DNA from: CAYJBH01 sp964368625
Lineage (GTDB): Bacteria > Bacillota > Clostridia > Oscillospirales > Ruminococcaceae
Length of the DNA stretch: 64,000 nt
Direction: 5' to 3'
Assembly (NCBI GenBank): GCA_964368625.1
Contig: CAYJBH010000010.1
Coordinates: 11,963 to 75,962 of the forward strand
Shown: positions 25,371 through 33,988 of the stretch, piece by piece
Numbering within the stretch: position 1 is the first letter of the stretch
Layout of the letters: each line of letters opens with the position of its first letter
Translations under genes and position numbers: made by a program
Notes under the pieces: model-generated
Databases searched by the model: none
Told to the model about the DNA's origin: nothing
The model's input: the letters and a program-made list of their open reading frames with translations, nothing else

Positions 25371-27005
25371 TTATTCCTCTATCACAGTGGCTTTTGTAAC
25401 ATAAAGGTTACCCAGAGCATTCAGAGTACAGCCTTGCGTTTGGTTATTTATTAACATGCGTTGTGTTGGATGAAACAACGGCGCTACTGGCATATTAGCC
25501 ATAAGATGAACCTCGGCACTTTGTAACGTTTCCTTATTATACATACCTGTTGGATTTAGCGCTGCATCCTCTAAAAGTTCATCATATACGTTATCATCAT
25601 ATCCTGTAATATTTTCTGGGTTTTCTGAATGCAACATCTCAAGCGGATCAGCCGGATGTAATACATCTGCTTTAGCTACTCCAACGGCAATATTATAGTT
25701 TCCGGTTTCCAGTGCCTCTGCATATTCTCTGTCTGCCATCGGTATAAGGCTGATATCACCACGTGTTATCTGGCCTATCATATCAACCAGTTCCTGATAG
25801 TAGTAAAAATATGGATCGCTTTCCGGTGCAATCATGGTAATATTAAGTCCTACACCATCATTGAATCTAGCAGAGCTAAGCGCCTGCTGTGATTCATCAA
25901 TACTATCGTTAAGGCTGAAGCTACTTCGCTCTAAAACGTCTGAAAAGTCGTCTCCTAAATAGACATATCCAGGTGCAACCAACCCAGAGGCTGGTATGCC
26001 CTGTCCCGGTAGCAAACTGTTTAAAAGTCCTGCACGATCAATAGCAAGACTAACTGCCTGCCTTACAAGCAGGTTATTTGTTGGGCTTTTGGATGTATTA
26101 AAACTTAGGTAAACTGTGTCGAACGACGCTTTTTCAACAAGCTGCCCAGGAAATGCAGCGGAAATGTTTTCTTCGGGATCTATTATTATGTTAATATCCC
26201 CATTCGCAAACCCGATAGATTCATCAAGAAATTCATTTGAAAAATTTAGCTGCTCTATCTCTACCATAAGCATATCATAATAGGAGTTGTTCTTTACAGC
26301 AACAAGTTCGTTAGCATTTTGTGATATAACAACAAATGGTCCGCTTGTAACATGTACGGGCTGCGGCTCTTCGCTTTCCTCATCTGTATCAGTTAAGCTG
26401 TCACCTCGATATGTTGGCGCAAATGTTGGTAGTGCAAGCAGGGAAACAAACTGAGAATAAGGTTTATTTAAAACCATAACAAGTTCATAGTTTCCGTTTG
26501 AATAAATAGCAACATCTGATAGCGTAAATCCTTCAGGGCGCTCTTCTTCGGGAAGGATGTAACTATCAGCACCGCTAATGAGCTCAACTAAACTCTCATG
26601 AACAAAGGGATCACCCTCGCCATCCAAAACTCTAAAAAACGTTTCAACAAAATCATCAGCTGTTATCAGTTCACCATTCGAATATTTTGCATCGGGGCGA
26701 AGATTAAAGGTATATGTTAACCCATCTTCACTTACTTCATAGGTGTCGCAGATAGCCGGAGATAAATTTCCTGTAATAGAATCGTAGCTAAACAAGCCCT
26801 CAAAACAAGCTGTAAATATCGGCGATACCCTCCCAAATCCACTTGTTATAGGATCAAGGTTGGTTGGAATTTCATCCACAGAAACTGTTAAGGTAACCGG
26901 CAACTGCTCCGGTTCAGGTTCGTCTATTACCACCGGGTTTGACGGTATCGTTCCGCAAGAAACGAGAAAAACAACAAAAAGTATAAGGGCTGTTACCTTT
27001 TTCAT
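25371..27005 (-). CDS. Peptide/nickel-type ABC substrate-binding lipoprotein (family 5)
   Basis: The ATG at 27005 is preferred to an upstream in-frame TTG at 27026, because the AGGAGAGG site lies between them, 8 nt before the ATG. The signal peptide MKKVTALILFVVFLVSC ends in a lipobox Cys17. The mature protein has SBP_bac_5 features: ACFEGLFSYD, TYTFNLRPDAKYSNGE at about 100 and the later VRQAVSLAIDRAGLL. Length 544 aa is normal for an oligopeptide-binding protein. No permease or ATPase genes are nearby, so it is an orphan binding protein or works with an importer encoded elsewhere. Confidence 0.9.
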   Translation of the reverse strand: MKKVTALILFVVFLVSCGTIPSNPVVIDEPEPEQLPVTLTVSVDEIPTNLDPITSGFGRVSPIFTACFEGLFSYDSITGNLSPAICDTYEVSEDGLTYTFNLRPDAKYSNGELITADDFVETFFRVLDGEGDPFVHESLVELISGADSYILPEEERPEGFTLSDVAIYSNGNYELVMVLNKPYSQFVSLLALPTFAPTYRGDSLTDTDEESEEPQPVHVTSGPFVVISQNANELVAVKNNSYYDMLMVEIEQLNFSNEFLDESIGFANGDINIIIDPEENISAAFPGQLVEKASFDTVYLSFNTSKSPTNNLLVRQAVSLAIDRAGLLNSLLPGQGIPASGLVAPGYVYLGDDFSDVLERSSFSLNDSIDESQQALSSARFNDGVGLNITMIAPESDPYFYYYQELVDMIGQITRGDISLIPMADREYAEALETGNYNIAVGVAKADVLHPADPLEMLHSENPENITGYDDNVYDELLEDAALNPTGMYNKETLQSAEVHLMANMPVAPLFHPTQRMLINNQTQGCTLNALGNLYVTKATVIEE

Positions 27006-27111
27006 ATATAAATTACCTCTCCTCAATTTTGTGAGTTACGACCTCCCCGCCGTATCACAAATTAATCACCTATTGATTAAAATATAAGGTTATAAAATAT
27101 TAAATTTAGAC

Positions 27112-27135
27112 AAAAAAACCTCGAGATACTCGAGG
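27112..27135 (-). terminator. Intrinsic terminator of the tRNA operon
   Basis: On the minus strand CCTCGAG, 3-nt loop, CTCGAGG, then seven T (27112-27118): a textbook Rho-independent terminator. Confidence 0.85.
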
Positions 27136-27222
27136 GATGAAGCCTTATCAGATGGCTATATAAATTGATAATTATATTGATAAAACAATCATACGCTAAG
27201 AGTAGAGTTCTTTTTTAAATGG

Positions 27223-27249
27223 AAAACCCAAAAATCAAAGATTTTTGGG
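27223..27249 (-). terminator. First (upstream) terminator-like hairpin after the tRNA genes
   Basis: On the minus strand a perfect 10-bp stem (27240-27249 with 27227-27236) and 3-nt loop, followed by TTTT. It precedes the stronger terminator at 27112. The stretch between (27136-27222) shows no gene. Confidence 0.5.
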
Positions 27250-27320
27250 GAAGAAATGAATATGCATGCTAATTGGTTTTGCACTTTGAAGAAAATCAAC
27301 TAGCACAACAAATTCCATCG

Positions 27321-27395
27321 TGGTGACCCGTACGAGAATCGAACTCGTGATTCCGCCGTGAAAGGGCGGTGTCTTAACCGCTTGACCAACGGGCC
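27321..27395 (-). tRNA. tRNA-Glu (anticodon UUC)
   Basis: Cloverleaf with acceptor GGCCCGT/ACGGGTC (one G-U pair), anticodon stem CCGCC/GGCGG around CTTTCAC, and encoded CCA. Third gene of the Lys-Met-Glu tRNA operon. Confidence 0.95.
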
Positions 27396-27456
27396 ATATT
27401 ATTTTCATGTACTCGGTGCAACATCGAACCAAACCTTGGCAGGTCCGATATTACAA

Positions 27457-27533
27457 TGGTAGCGGTAGCAGGATTTGAACCGGCGACCTTTCGGGTATGA
27501 ACCGAGTGCTCTGACCATCTGAGCTATACCGCC
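27457..27533 (-). tRNA. tRNA-Met (anticodon CAU, elongator type)
   Basis: Acceptor GGCGGTA/TACCGCT, anticodon loop TTCATAC, T-loop TTCAAAT, encoded CCA. The 5' end and the GGTTCATACCC core fit clostridial elongator Met rather than initiator or lysidine-Ile tRNA. Mismatches occur in the anticodon stem (C27-A43) and T stem (C51-U63). Confidence 0.88.
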
Positions 27534-27536
27534 ACA

Positions 27537-27612
27537 TGGTGAGATACCGGAGATTCGAACTCCGGACACCCTGCTTAAAAGGCAGGTGCTCTGCCGACTG
27601 AGCTAGTATCTC
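27537..27612 (-). tRNA. tRNA-Lys (anticodon UUU)
   Basis: Acceptor GAGATAC/GTATCTC, anticodon stem CCTGC/GCAGG around CTTTTAA, encoded CCA. First gene of the tRNA operon, only 3 nt from tRNA-Met. Confidence 0.95.
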
Positions 27613-27627
27613 GTAATGTGCCTTGTA

Positions 27628-27656
27628 ATTATAACAGATTGAACAACCCTTGTCAA
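27628..27656 (-). promoter_or_regulatory. Consensus sigma-A promoter of the tRNA operon
   Basis: On the minus strand perfect TTGACA (27651-27656), 17-nt spacer, perfect TATAAT (27628-27633), 15 nt before tRNA-Lys. Confidence 0.9.
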
Positions 27657-27815
27657 TACAATTTTTCTATTTTTTTATTTATGTCCAATTTATATTACTA
27701 TTTGCTTTAATATTGATATGTTCAAGCTATATAATGCTATCCCCTCCTTTAGTATGCTATATGAATAATAGTAGTTACAAATCCTGTCCCCTTTTATACT
27801 AACCACCAAGCAAGT

Positions 27816-27844
27816 TTGACAAAAATGAATATTTAATATAAAAT
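27816..27844 (+). promoter_or_regulatory. Predicted sigma-A promoter of the glycosyltransferase-DUF5711-CvpA unit
   Basis: TTGACA (27816-27821), 17-nt spacer, TAAAAT (27839-27844), 34 nt before the ATG at 27879. The rest of 27657-27815 is AT-rich without a visible gene. Confidence 0.75.
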
Positions 27845-27878
27845 AGATAGTGGTTTATTGTATCTAAAATGAGGATGT

Positions 27879-29444
27879 ATGGCCAGAAACTTTCTATTTT
27901 CCGTAATTATTGCCGTATGTAATGCAGAGCGAACCCTACCCGTTACCATTGATAGTATCATCGAGCAGACCTTTGGTTTCGAGGACAGTATTGAAATAAT
28001 TGTGGTTAATGACGCCTCTTCGGATGGAACCGGCGAGGTTGCTAAGAGCTATGCCCGGCTTTACCCTGATAACATTAGGGTTTTTAATAAGAGTTATGGC
28101 GGAATTGCTTCGGCTCGCAATGTTGGGCTTAGAATGGCAACCGGGGATTACATTAATTTTTGCGAAGCCGGAGGATACTTTGACGATGGAGTTTTTGCTT
28201 CGGTAGCCGTTTTTTTAGAGGCTGAAAAAGAAAACACCTCTTTGGTAGCTATATCCGGACAGAAAGAAGAATACTTAACCGACGACTTTTTTGATGTTTT
28301 TAAGCGAACAAGAGTTATTGAACTTCATAGAACACCGGGCTTTTATCAACCTGAGCTCGGCGCATATTTCATTACTCGTGAAGCCTGTTCCCTGCTTTCA
28401 TTTGACGAGACTGTTGGTGAGTTTAGCGGTGTTGAATTTATTTATCGAATACTCGCAAAAAAGGATGCCACCATCGGCGTTATCGAGAGGCGCAAATACA
28501 TCTCGGGTGAAAAGCCTGAGATTAGCGAGAGAAGCGTTTCATATTTACTAAACGAATACCTTCCCAAAATATTGAGATATTATCGCGACAGATACGATCC
28601 TCCCCTTCCTCGGTACTTCCTTACCATGGTTATGAGGCTGTTCTGCGATATATTTGCCGGCTCGGTTCGCCAGATGAACCTTAACATAGACCAGCGCAAG
28701 GTTATTTTAAATGGTATGCGACCGATACTTTCAATACTTAACGAAAATATGTTAAGAGGTGACAGGCACATTTCTGAAAACGCCTTGGCTTTTTGCCTTT
28801 CAATGCAGCCAAACCCACAGGAGTTTTTAAAAGATAACTACCCTGAGTTTGACGGATGCTATTCTGTAACAGCTGTAATGCCTTTAGATGGAGATGAAGA
28901 TCTTCTAGTTTCTTTAAGGCAAAGCCACTGTGAAGGACTTGAGGTATTGCGTAGTGATAGAAACGTTGCTCTGCAAAAAGCAAAAGGCGATTTTATAGTT
29001 TTTTTTGAAAAAGACGACAGGGTTGATGCCGATTTCTTTCGTATTATGCTTCGTAGACTAGCACTTGACAGGGTTTCAGTCTGCTGCTGTAGCTATCGGG
29101 ATAAACAGGGAAAGGAAACCTACGCAACCGGTCTTGACGGATTGGTTACCCCAGCAGTTGCCGCTAGCGCATCGTTACCTCTAAGTAGTTTTATGTTTAA
29201 GACAGCTTTTTTAAGGAATCGTGTTGTTTTAGAGACTATATCTTCTAGCAATCCTTATTTTTATCTTTCGGTTCTTCGCAAAACCGAGCTTGCCGTAGTT
29301 AAATCGGTACATATCACCACTAATTATAAAGAGGAGCGTAGTATAGATCAGATATTTGGAGATTCTTTGCAACGTTCTATCGATCCTCTTGCATCATGTT
29401 ATGACGAATATAATAAAGTTAAGCATTTCTCAAGGTTATTATGA
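27879..29444 (+). CDS. Two-domain glycosyltransferase-like protein (GT2 plus degenerate second GT-A)
   Basis: Residues 1-230 are a family 2 glycosyltransferase fold: FSVIIAVCNAERTL at 7, IIVVNDASSDGTGE at 46, GGIASARNVGLRMATGDYI at about 75. Where the metal-binding DxD is expected, the protein reads NFCEAGGYFDD, so metal binding is doubtful. Residues about 330-520 look like a second, truncated GT-A unit (AKGDFIVFFEKDDRVDADFF, then MFKTAFLRN and NPYFYLSVLR) that resembles the 205-aa protein at 11590. The first gene of a three-gene unit, it overlaps the DUF5711 gene by 4 nt (ATGA). The substrate is unknown. Confidence 0.8.
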   Translation: MARNFLFSVIIAVCNAERTLPVTIDSIIEQTFGFEDSIEIIVVNDASSDGTGEVAKSYARLYPDNIRVFNKSYGGIASARNVGLRMATGDYINFCEAGGYFDDGVFASVAVFLEAEKENTSLVAISGQKEEYLTDDFFDVFKRTRVIELHRTPGFYQPELGAYFITREACSLLSFDETVGEFSGVEFIYRILAKKDATIGVIERRKYISGEKPEISERSVSYLLNEYLPKILRYYRDRYDPPLPRYFLTMVMRLFCDIFAGSVRQMNLNIDQRKVILNGMRPILSILNENMLRGDRHISENALAFCLSMQPNPQEFLKDNYPEFDGCYSVTAVMPLDGDEDLLVSLRQSHCEGLEVLRSDRNVALQKAKGDFIVFFEKDDRVDADFFRIMLRRLALDRVSVCCCSYRDKQGKETYATGLDGLVTPAVAASASLPLSSFMFKTAFLRNRVVLETISSSNPYFYLSVLRKTELAVVKSVHITTNYKEERSIDQIFGDSLQRSIDPLASCYDEYNKVKHFSRLL

Positions 29445-30622
29445 ACCAAAATGAATCGACTAAAAAGGATATCACCTCTCGGCTCTCCTCAATAAGAAGG
29501 AGAAGGCGATTTAATTTCATGCGTCGATTTTTTATATTGTTAGCTGTAATTATATTTATCGTTCTACTTTTAAGTGGCTTCTTTAAACCATTTTTTAATT
29601 TTTTAGACGCTTCGGTTACCAACATACGCCTTGCGGTTGATCAGGGTAACGGATTTCCTCTAGAACTTTCGTTGCCCGGTATAATCTCTGCTGAGGCTGT
29701 TGGTAACGGAGCAATGGTTGTTGGCGAAAAGGAGATGGCTTTTATTTCACCCACCGGAAAGCAGACACGTAGAATTGGAAACAGCTATGCCAGTCCACTT
29801 TTAGAATCTTCTGACGACAGAGTTTTAATATACACCCGTGGGGCAAACGATTACAGAATTGAAGGCTACTACCAAAACTTTATTACAGCCGAGCTAGATG
29901 AAGATATTTTTCTTGCTGCTATCGCCAACAGCGGCAGCTATGCCATTGCCACATCTGATCCGAAGTTTCGAAGTTCGGTAAATATATATAATTCTTCCGG
30001 TACCGAGCTTTTCAACTACAAGCTAGCAGATGAAATGCCTGTTGTTATAGATTTTTCTACTAATTCAAATTACCTTGCAGTTGCAACGGTTTATTCAGTT
30101 GATGGTGTATTATTAACTAATATTTACGGTTTTTCAATTAGCAGCCGAGAATTAGTTGGAGAGATTAAGGGAATTCCCGGTGTTTGCCTTTCCTTAGCAT
30201 TTCAATCCAACGACAGAATAATGACTGTTTTCGATGATAAAGCCGCTGTTTATAGCTTAAGCGATGGTGAAACCATTTCCGAATATGGATTCAACAATAA
30301 CCAGCTATTAAGGGTTAGTGTTTCCGGCAACGGTAATGAACTGGCATTATTGTTGGGTGAGACACAGCTCCCCCAATCTATCACCCTTACTATTCTTAAT
30401 TCTTCTTTAGATGTGCAAGGAGAAACAATTATACCGTTTTCTGTTGACAATATGCAATATTCAGAGTACAATTTACTAATAAGCTCGGGTAGTACGCTCT
30501 ATCGCTATAACGACAATGCTATGCCGATAGATGAGGACCAATTTTCATACAGCGAAAACATAATTGAAATACTTGAAAATGGTTTTTGTGTTGGTACAGA
30601 GTTTATTTATAAAACTAATTAA
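29441..30622 (+). CDS. DUF5711-type membrane protein with beta-propeller-like ectodomain
   Basis: A basic N-terminus (RLSSIRRRRRFNFMRRF) precedes one membrane helix at about residues 28-49. The remaining 340 residues are outside the cell and consist of repeated beta-strand pairs with hydrophobic-Ser/Thr-Gly patterns (for example SGSYAIATSDP, NSNYLAVATVY, GNGNELALLLG), as in a WD/YVTN-like propeller. Recalled DUF5711 proteins of Clostridia have this architecture and often neighbour CvpA, as here (38 nt downstream). Function unknown. Its start overlaps the glycosyltransferase-like gene. Confidence 0.7.
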   Translation: MNQNESTKKDITSRLSSIRRRRRFNFMRRFFILLAVIIFIVLLLSGFFKPFFNFLDASVTNIRLAVDQGNGFPLELSLPGIISAEAVGNGAMVVGEKEMAFISPTGKQTRRIGNSYASPLLESSDDRVLIYTRGANDYRIEGYYQNFITAELDEDIFLAAIANSGSYAIATSDPKFRSSVNIYNSSGTELFNYKLADEMPVVIDFSTNSNYLAVATVYSVDGVLLTNIYGFSISSRELVGEIKGIPGVCLSLAFQSNDRIMTVFDDKAAVYSLSDGETISEYGFNNNQLLRVSVSGNGNELALLLGETQLPQSITLTILNSSLDVQGETIIPFSVDNMQYSEYNLLISSGSTLYRYNDNAMPIDEDQFSYSENIIEILENGFCVGTEFIYKTN

Positions 30623-30660
30623 GTTTAATTTGACAAATAACGTTAGTTAAAGGAGAGAGT

Positions 30661-31383
30661 ATGGAATTTCTTATTATTTTGATCGACATTTTATTACTAT
30701 TGATTGTAGGGGTTACTGTAGTTAGATACTACCAAAAAGGATTTTTTGCCTCACTTATTTCTTTAGTTGGAACAATAGTTTCTGTTATTCTTGCTTTACT
30801 GTTATCTACCCCTATCGCAACATTTATTTTCGGTGTGTTTATGGAGGGTAGCATAACAGCAAGGGTAGACTCTTCATTAAGCGACGACCTACCTGAGCAA
30901 TCGGTTGAACACATTGTTTCGGGTCTTACCGATGCATTTCCGGATAGCCTAACCGTAGGAGTAGACGGCTTAAACGCAGTAGACGAGCTTAACTCTATCT
31001 TTGCAGGTGAAATGACCGGCGTTACAAGCGATGTAATTGTAAGTAACACCGTTGCACCGGTTATGATAGCTTTAACGGCTGCCATTATCTTTTTCTTTTT
31101 GGTATTTGTTTTCAAAGGTATCTTTGGAATAGTTGAAAAACTACTTTACGGAGTAAATAAACTAGCAATAGTAGGTAAACTTAACAATGTACTTGGTGGC
31201 GTTGTTGGTATAGTTCCCGGAATCGTTAATGCAATACTTGTTTTTGCGGTTTTAATACTTATCGCTGTATTTACAGCCGACCAGATACCGGTATTAAATT
31301 CTACAGACCTTGATTCAACCGTTGGCGGAACAGTGTTTAATTCACTGCTATCTGCTGTTTCAGGGTTTTTCACTCCTCAATAA
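30661..31383 (+). CDS. CvpA family membrane protein
   Basis: 240 aa with four predicted membrane segments: two at the N-terminus (about 3-20 and 26-52), and two after an extracellular loop (about 139-160 and 180-204). The pattern YYQKGFFASLISLVG is typical of CvpA, first linked to colicin V export in E. coli and now seen widely with cell-envelope genes. GAGAG ribosome binding site. The extracellular loop (about 60-130) is longer than in E. coli CvpA. Last gene of the unit; no clear terminator follows. Confidence 0.85.
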   Translation: MEFLIILIDILLLLIVGVTVVRYYQKGFFASLISLVGTIVSVILALLLSTPIATFIFGVFMEGSITARVDSSLSDDLPEQSVEHIVSGLTDAFPDSLTVGVDGLNAVDELNSIFAGEMTGVTSDVIVSNTVAPVMIALTAAIIFFFLVFVFKGIFGIVEKLLYGVNKLAIVGKLNNVLGGVVGIVPGIVNAILVFAVLILIAVFTADQIPVLNSTDLDSTVGGTVFNSLLSAVSGFFTPQ

Positions 31384-31541
31384 TTTCACATAATCACCAT
31401 ATAGAATGTATATATTATAAGATAGACAGAAATACCGTAACGCCTTTCTGTCCATTATAGTGACAATATATTTTTATTAGATTAACTTATAAATTTGCTA
31501 CTTCGCAACAGATATGATAACAAGAAAGGATTGAACATTTT
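31384..31541 (+). promoter_or_regulatory. Leader region of the Clp ATPase gene with a hairpin
   Basis: A weak promoter-like pair TTCACA (31385-31390), 18-nt spacer, TATATT (31409-31414) is followed by an 8-bp hairpin (31425-31432 with 31445-31452). No CIRCE element or clear CtsR repeat was seen, so heat-shock control is not supported. Confidence 0.3.
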
Positions 31542-33878
31542 ATGTTATGTTCACGCTGTAAAAAGCGCCCGGCAATAATTTTTATACAACCAATGGAATC
31601 TTCCGAAAACGAAAACGGTAGCGGTGTTGGCTATTGTTTAACCTGTGCTAAAGAGCTTGGTATTAAACCGTTGGATGACCTACTTAAACGGTTTAATATT
31701 CCTGATAGCGAACTTCCAATGATGGAAGACCGTGTTATGGGCATTATGGAAAATATGGATTTTTCACAGATTGCGCAGATGGGAATGCAGGCTGTTTCGC
31801 CCGAGGAAATGCAGGCAATGATGGAACATAGTGATATGCCTGATAACTTTGCCATCCCCGAGGAAAAAAGCGACAACACAGATGCAAAAACTGAAGATAA
31901 AAAGAAAAAGAAGAAGGGTAAAGAGAAATCTGAACCTGAGAAAAAACGTAGATTTTTAGACCAATACTGTAGCAACATGACAGCAAAGGCTAGAGAAAAC
32001 AAGCTTGACAGAGTTATAGGAAGAGATAAGGAGATTGAGCGCTGTATTCAAATTCTATGCCGTAGGCAGAAAAACAACCCCTGCTTAATAGGTGAACCCG
32101 GAGTAGGTAAAACGGCAATAGTAGAAGGAATAGCAAACCGTATTGCAGCAAACGAAGTTCCTGCAAGGCTTGCCGATCAAGAAATATATTTACTGGACCT
32201 TGCAGCACTAGTTGCCGGAACCCAGTTTCGCGGTCAGTTTGAACAGCGAATAAAAGGGTTAGTATCGGAAGTTCGTGCCGCTAAGAATATTATTCTTTTT
32301 ATAGATGAAATTCACTCGCTTACAGGAACCGGTGATGCTGAAGGAAGCATGAATGCCGCAAACACACTAAAACCTTCTCTCTCAAGAGGAGAAATTCAGG
32401 TTATCGGTGCAACCACCTTTAAGGAGTATCGCAAATTTATTGAAAAGGATGGTGCACTCGAACGTAGATTCCAGCCGGTTACGGTAGAGGAACCTACCAT
32501 AGACCAATCGATAGAGGTTATCAGTGGTGTTAGAGAGTATTACGAGCAACACCACGGCATAGTAGTTAGCGACGTCATTGTTCGAATGGCTGTTCTACTA
32601 TCAGAACGATATATAACCGAGCGGTTTTTACCTGACAAAGCCATTGACTTACTGGATGAAGCTTCGGCATGTTGCCATCTTCGCCACCCTATTATAAGTG
32701 AATTACAGAAAAACAAGGCAAAACTAAAAGATATGCTAGAGGAGGAGTCGTCACTGGAAGAATCAGCTCAGGACGACAGCGATTACGAAGAGATTGCTCA
32801 GCTTCGTAGCGATATCTTAAGGTTGCAGGGCGTAATTAATGAACTAACACCTCAGACAGAGAATATAGAGGTTGAGCCTTCAGATATTGCACATGTTATT
32901 GAGCTTTGGACAGGTATTCCTGCTGTTAAGGTTGTTGAGGGTGAGTTTTCAAAACTTGCCTCATTAGAAAAACAGCTAAAGGAACATATTATAGGCCAGG
33001 ATGAAGCTATAGGCTTAGTTTGTTCCGCCATAAAGCGTTCACGGGTTTCTATTAACGGCCGTCAACGACCTGCGAGTTTTATATTTGTTGGTCCTACCGG
33101 AGTTGGTAAAACTGAACTTTGTAGACAGCTTTCGATGCAACTATTTGACGGAGTAGAACCTTTTATCAGACTGGATATGTCGGAGTATATGGAGAAGCAT
33201 GCTGTAAGCAGAATAATTGGTTCACCACCCGGATACGTTGGCTATGACGATGCCGGACAGCTTACCGAAAAAGTTCGTCGACGTCCTTATAGCATAGTTC
33301 TTTTTGATGAGATTGAAAAAGCGCATCCCGACCTACTAAATATACTATTACAAATTCTTGACGAGGGCCATATAACCGACTCTTCGGGCAGAACGGTTAA
33401 CTTTGCAAACACAATTATTATTATGACCTCCAATGCCGGTTCATCTATTAAGGGCGGCGAACTTGGGTTTAATAAAACCCAGGGTGAAATATCAAAAAGC
33501 AAGGCCGACAAGGCACTTTCAGAACTGCTTCGTCCTGAGTTTCTAGCGAGGGTAGATGAAGTTGTACACTTTGCCCCACTTGAATCTGAAAGTCTCAAAA
33601 AAATAGCAAAGTTGATGCTATCAGAATATGAGGAATCGCTATTAGAGCGCGGAATTATATTAAAATATACCAATGAAATGCTTGACTGGCTATCAGAAAA
33701 ATGTGGCGGTGGAAAATTTGGTGCAAGAGATTTACGCAGAACACTGCGTCGCGAGTTTGAGGACAAGGTGGTAGGCCTAATGGTAGAAGGGTTTGGCATG
33801 GGAACACTTTGCGCCGATATTGAGGACAACGAGGTTGTTATTAAGACCTCTGTTAATGCAGTAGCCACAACCCGCTAG
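31542..33878 (+). CDS. ClpC/ClpE-like AAA+ unfoldase with N-terminal zinc finger
   Basis: A hexameric ATP-driven unfoldase, probably a partner of ClpP. The N-terminus has a Cys4 zinc finger (Cys3, Cys6, Cys32, Cys35) like ClpE/McsA, then a linker with a lysine run (KKKKKGK, about 120). AAA module 1: Walker A GEPGVGKT (184-191) and Walker B ILFIDEIHS. The middle region (about 385-445) is short. AAA module 2: Walker A GPTGVGKTE (about 520) and VLFDEIEKAH. A GELGFNK loop after TSNAGS in module 2 matches the ClpP-docking loop. Length 778 aa. There is no Clp N-domain repeat pair. Confidence 0.9.
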   Translation: MLCSRCKKRPAIIFIQPMESSENENGSGVGYCLTCAKELGIKPLDDLLKRFNIPDSELPMMEDRVMGIMENMDFSQIAQMGMQAVSPEEMQAMMEHSDMPDNFAIPEEKSDNTDAKTEDKKKKKKGKEKSEPEKKRRFLDQYCSNMTAKARENKLDRVIGRDKEIERCIQILCRRQKNNPCLIGEPGVGKTAIVEGIANRIAANEVPARLADQEIYLLDLAALVAGTQFRGQFEQRIKGLVSEVRAAKNIILFIDEIHSLTGTGDAEGSMNAANTLKPSLSRGEIQVIGATTFKEYRKFIEKDGALERRFQPVTVEEPTIDQSIEVISGVREYYEQHHGIVVSDVIVRMAVLLSERYITERFLPDKAIDLLDEASACCHLRHPIISELQKNKAKLKDMLEEESSLEESAQDDSDYEEIAQLRSDILRLQGVINELTPQTENIEVEPSDIAHVIELWTGIPAVKVVEGEFSKLASLEKQLKEHIIGQDEAIGLVCSAIKRSRVSINGRQRPASFIFVGPTGVGKTELCRQLSMQLFDGVEPFIRLDMSEYMEKHAVSRIIGSPPGYVGYDDAGQLTEKVRRRPYSIVLFDEIEKAHPDLLNILLQILDEGHITDSSGRTVNFANTIIIMTSNAGSSIKGGELGFNKTQGEISKSKADKALSELLRPEFLARVDEVVHFAPLESESLKKIAKLMLSEYEESLLERGIILKYTNEMLDWLSEKCGGGKFGARDLRRTLRREFEDKVVGLMVEGFGMGTLCADIEDNEVVIKTSVNAVATTR

Positions 33879-33890
33879 ACAAACTATGTT

Positions 33891-33930
33891 TACCGCTTGT
33901 CGAATGATTCGATAAGCGGTAATGTTTTAT
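33891..33930 (+). terminator. Terminator after the Clp ATPase gene
   Basis: A 14-bp stem with one G-T pair (33891-33904 with 33908-33921) and a 3-nt loop, followed by ATGTTTTAT. The T run is interrupted. Confidence 0.65.
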
Positions 33931-33988
33931 ATTTGCATTAATAGGTCATAATATAAAAACAAGCTTAGCTTTAACGGATGATGAACTA

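Noticed and set aside
31384..31541. Heat-shock CIRCE or CtsR site before the Clp gene
   Set aside because: No TTAGCACTC inverted repeat or CtsR heptad repeat is present.
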